A stretch of DNA of 57,538 bases from Gnetum montanum (lineage: Eukaryota; Streptophyta; Gnetopsida; Gnetales; Gnetaceae): NCBI GenBank assembly GCA_015680685.1, contig MNCI01034697.1, forward strand, positions 1,307,225-1,364,762, read 5' to 3'. The position numbers and the translations under genes were made by a program. How positions within the stretch are numbered: the first letter of the stretch is position 1; each line of letters begins with the position of its first letter. Below the pieces are notes generated by a model. That model was given only the letters and a program-made list of their open reading frames with translations, searched no databases and was not told the DNA's origin. Below are positions 55,500 to 57,538 of this stretch, one piece after another.

Positions 55500-56530
55500 T
55501 GTCAACACATAGCATTGCTTGCTGTTATGTAGTTTGTGTAATGGTCATCGTAGTCCAGGTTCAGCATGAAGATGCCATTGGTGAGTTCGGCCATCATTCG
55601 TATGAACGTGCTCATGCTGGACAATCGTTTGTATGACCAAATTTTAGTTCATCATATTCAAAGTTTCTGCCATTGTTAATGACTTAAAATTCAGATCAAC
55701 ATCAGGGTCATGTTGCGGATAACAGAGTTGAGAGTACTGGGATTGTATATCTTGTATTTTTGGCATGGCCGCGAGATTGTTCTTGGAGCTATAGTGCACA
55801 ACCTCGAATTCAACGACGACCTGTAAAACAGATCTGGATCTATATCCGATGCTCTGCTGCTGCGAAAACAGGCCCAACAAATGATGTAGGCACAAGAACA
55901 AGAACCCTTCCTTCTTCATTTTGTTCCTCTGCAAGCAGAGGCAGTACCAGGGACGGCCCAAGATGATGATTCCAGTGAGCGCTGCAGTGATAGCAACGGA
56001 CCACATGGCCTTGTCCTCCCACCAACTTACCAGTTGCTATGAAAAACCAGAGCCCTAAGAACAACCATGAGCAAACTCAAAACAGTGACCCTGCAGGGTA
56101 GACCCCAGCGTCTTGCATCACTTCCAGAAATTCGAAAGCCTTGTCCATCGAGTTGAATGCCGACGTCAGCAGAGAAAATTACAACATCAATCATGGCATT
56201 ATCATTGCCGTAAAGAGTGATGATGGTGCCGAAGAACTGCTTCTCAAACGGATCATCGCCAACAGCGATGTGCTAGCCCAGGAAAGAGTTTCTGATGAAG
56301 GTTTTATGGCCATCCTTTGCTACAATTCCTATGCTGCTGAACTGCAACTGCTGCAAATTCTTGATCAAAACCAATTACTTCCACGTCTCTATTTTTGGCA
56401 ACAGCTATGCCTAAGTCACAGGTATCAGCGTTGGCATTGGCTCTAGCTCGATTCAGCTGGGAGAGGCCACGTGCTTTCTTGTCGTTTGCCTGTGCCCTTT
56501 ATTTTTGCCACAGATGACTCCATCTTTTCA
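55500..56530. other. GC-richer block with broken, unrecognised frames
   Basis: Base composition rises relative to the surrounding DNA. The minus strand has an open stretch at 55644-56006 with a hydrophobic segment (MWSVAITAALTGIIILG) and another at 55840-56064 (FLGLWFFIATGK), in different frames, as in a membrane-protein gene with a frameshift. The plus strand is open at 56141-56446. I cannot name a family. It may be an exon, a host-gene fragment or a pseudogene. Confidence 0.35.
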
Positions 56531-56683
56531 ACTGTAATTCTTTCAGAAAAATATGATCCACGAAGTGAGAAGATATTTATCTAAATTTAGTTTTGAATGT
56601 CGGTCATTGAGGTGGAATCGGCATTCCCCTCTCATCTTACATCTTAGTTGATAGTTTCTCTGGCAACCTTCACATTCCGAAGC

Positions 56684-57101
56684 GCAGGGGAAGAAAATAA
56701 TAATATGACTAGAAACATTACGTTGAGCGATCGGGCTTGAGCCAGTTGCCCTAAAACTAGTCAAATCTATTTTCTTACAAATAGAGCGCTCGTGGTACTT
56801 GCTGCCCACTTGGCTTTGGCGATCAAGAGTTGGCTTCCTTTTCCTATCGAGTTCACATTCATAAATGACTCGCTTCTCTATTTCTCTATCGTGCAAGGGA
56901 AGAAAATAATAATATGACTAGAAACATTGTGTTGAGCGATCGGGCTCGAGCCAGTTGCCCTAAAACTAGTCAAATCTGTTTTCTTACAAATAGAGCGCTC
57001 ATGGTACCTACTGCCCACTCGGCTTTGGCGATCAAGAGTTGGCTTCCTTTTCCTATCGAGTTCACATTCATAAATGACTCGCTTCTCTATTTCTCTATCG
57101 T
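56684..57101. repeat. 209-bp direct tandem repeat, two copies
   Basis: Copy 1 (56684-56892) and copy 2 (56893-57101) run from GCARGGGAAGAAAATAATAA to CTATTTCTCTATCGT with only a few substitutions, mostly transitions. The period is not a multiple of three, so it is unlikely to be a protein repeat, although the minus strand is open across each. Confidence 0.88.
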
Positions 57102-57309
57102 GCGTGTACTGAGGCTCCCAACTCCCAAAACCCTGAAAGGAGAGTCCGATATCCGAGAGTGTTCGAGTTGTCTCTTGGTGTTTCTTTGCAGCCAACGAGC
57201 AAGACAAAATCAATTTGATAAATTCAAGTGGTTTTTGTGTGATATTGTTACACTTAAATGCTTTTGCGAGTACGAACAACCCGTGGTGTTTCTGTGAACA
57301 ATCTCATTG

Positions 57310-57538
57310 AGTACCAATTGTAGTTATTCCAAATGTTCCTGTTGGTTGATATCGTTTACAAATGTTGTGATAAATCTTCCTAAATATGGCCTCAACACGT
57401 TGTATATCAACCTCATGAAATTTTTGGAGGCATTTCATAGGCCAAACAATATAACTCTCAATTCCAAGGCATCATTTGGTTTCTACAAGTCGCCTTACAT
57501 TCATTACCTTCCCATACCTTATGGAGGTCAACTAAACC
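57310..57538 (-). pseudogene. reverse-transcriptase fragment of a different gypsy element
   Basis: The minus-strand product has ELRVILFGL, a stop, NASKNFMRLIYNVLRPYLGR, then FITTFVNDI and a HLE-LQLVLNEI tail. This matches the gypsy RT FGLxNAPxxF ... YLDDI region. The catalytic block reads VNDI rather than [YFL]xDDI, so it is inactive. Upstream VDLHKVWEGNECKATCRNQ fits in another frame. It is closer to chromovirus-type RT than to the Athila-type RT of C and D. The element continues beyond the window. Confidence 0.7.

Noticed and set aside
56100-56165. PPR-like helix (MDKAFEFLEVMQDAGV, minus strand)
   Set aside because: A single partial motif with no neighbouring repeats and a stop soon after; not enough to call a PPR gene.
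56141-56446. Plus-strand 101-codon frame
   Set aside because: No recognisable domain or codon signal, and overlapping minus-strand frames look equally good; left inside the GC-rich block as unresolved.

Overview
This window is a stretch of plant nuclear DNA, AT-rich and made almost wholly of decayed LTR retrotransposons nested in one another. The evidence is the plant-type Ty3/gypsy proteins of the Athila kind (gag, protease, reverse transcriptase, RNase H, integrase), primer-binding sites matching the 3' end of plant tRNA-Asp, a Ty1/copia remnant and a probable tRNA-derived SINE. No intact host gene is recognised. The depth of nesting and decay suggests a large, repeat-rich seed-plant genome. 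A gymnosperm is possible, but the species cannot be fixed from this sequence.

Layout. 1-3807 is the 5' part of gypsy element A (minus strand), inserted into an older LTR of the same family (A2, 3808-4463). 4600-7255 is a broken copia element (minus). 7256-8986 is AT-rich with nothing recognised. 8987-17506 is a plus-strand compound of two gypsy copies (B1 and B2) sitting in the 3' LTR of element C. 17507-29706 is element C (minus), with a degenerate pol, a gag and an extra open-frame remnant between pol and the 3' LTR. 30542-40731 is element D (minus), complete from LTR to LTR and bounded by the 5-bp duplication ATGCT. 40867-47991 is element E (minus), also complete at both ends (duplication CCTAG) but lacking the RT-RNase H-integrase block. 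47997-55500 is AT-rich, with a probable SINE, two copia LTR/leader remnants, a duplication and a minisatellite in a possible further LTR. 55500-57300 is richer in GC, carries unrecognised short frames and a 209-bp direct repeat, and gives way at the right edge to a fragment of a different gypsy reverse transcriptase.

A, B1, B2, C, D and E are subfamilies of one Athila-like family. They share the order LTR - tRNA-Asp PBS - gag - atypical zinc-knuckle-like motif - protease - RT - RNase H - integrase - long 3' noncoding region - polypurine tract - LTR. C and D keep traces of all pol domains. E and B2 kept gag and the terminal cis-signals but lost most of pol through different deletions, so if they moved they needed enzymes from relatives.

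The most interesting signals are structural. The U5 of LTR A contains a series of hairpin units whose stems change by compensating substitutions while the flanking blocks stay fixed. The U3 of each subfamily is filled with its own inverted-repeat array. A hairpin in the 3' noncoding region is conserved between elements and triplicated in B2. All reading frames are broken, often at Trp, Gln and Arg codons in the way expected from decay of methylated cytosines.
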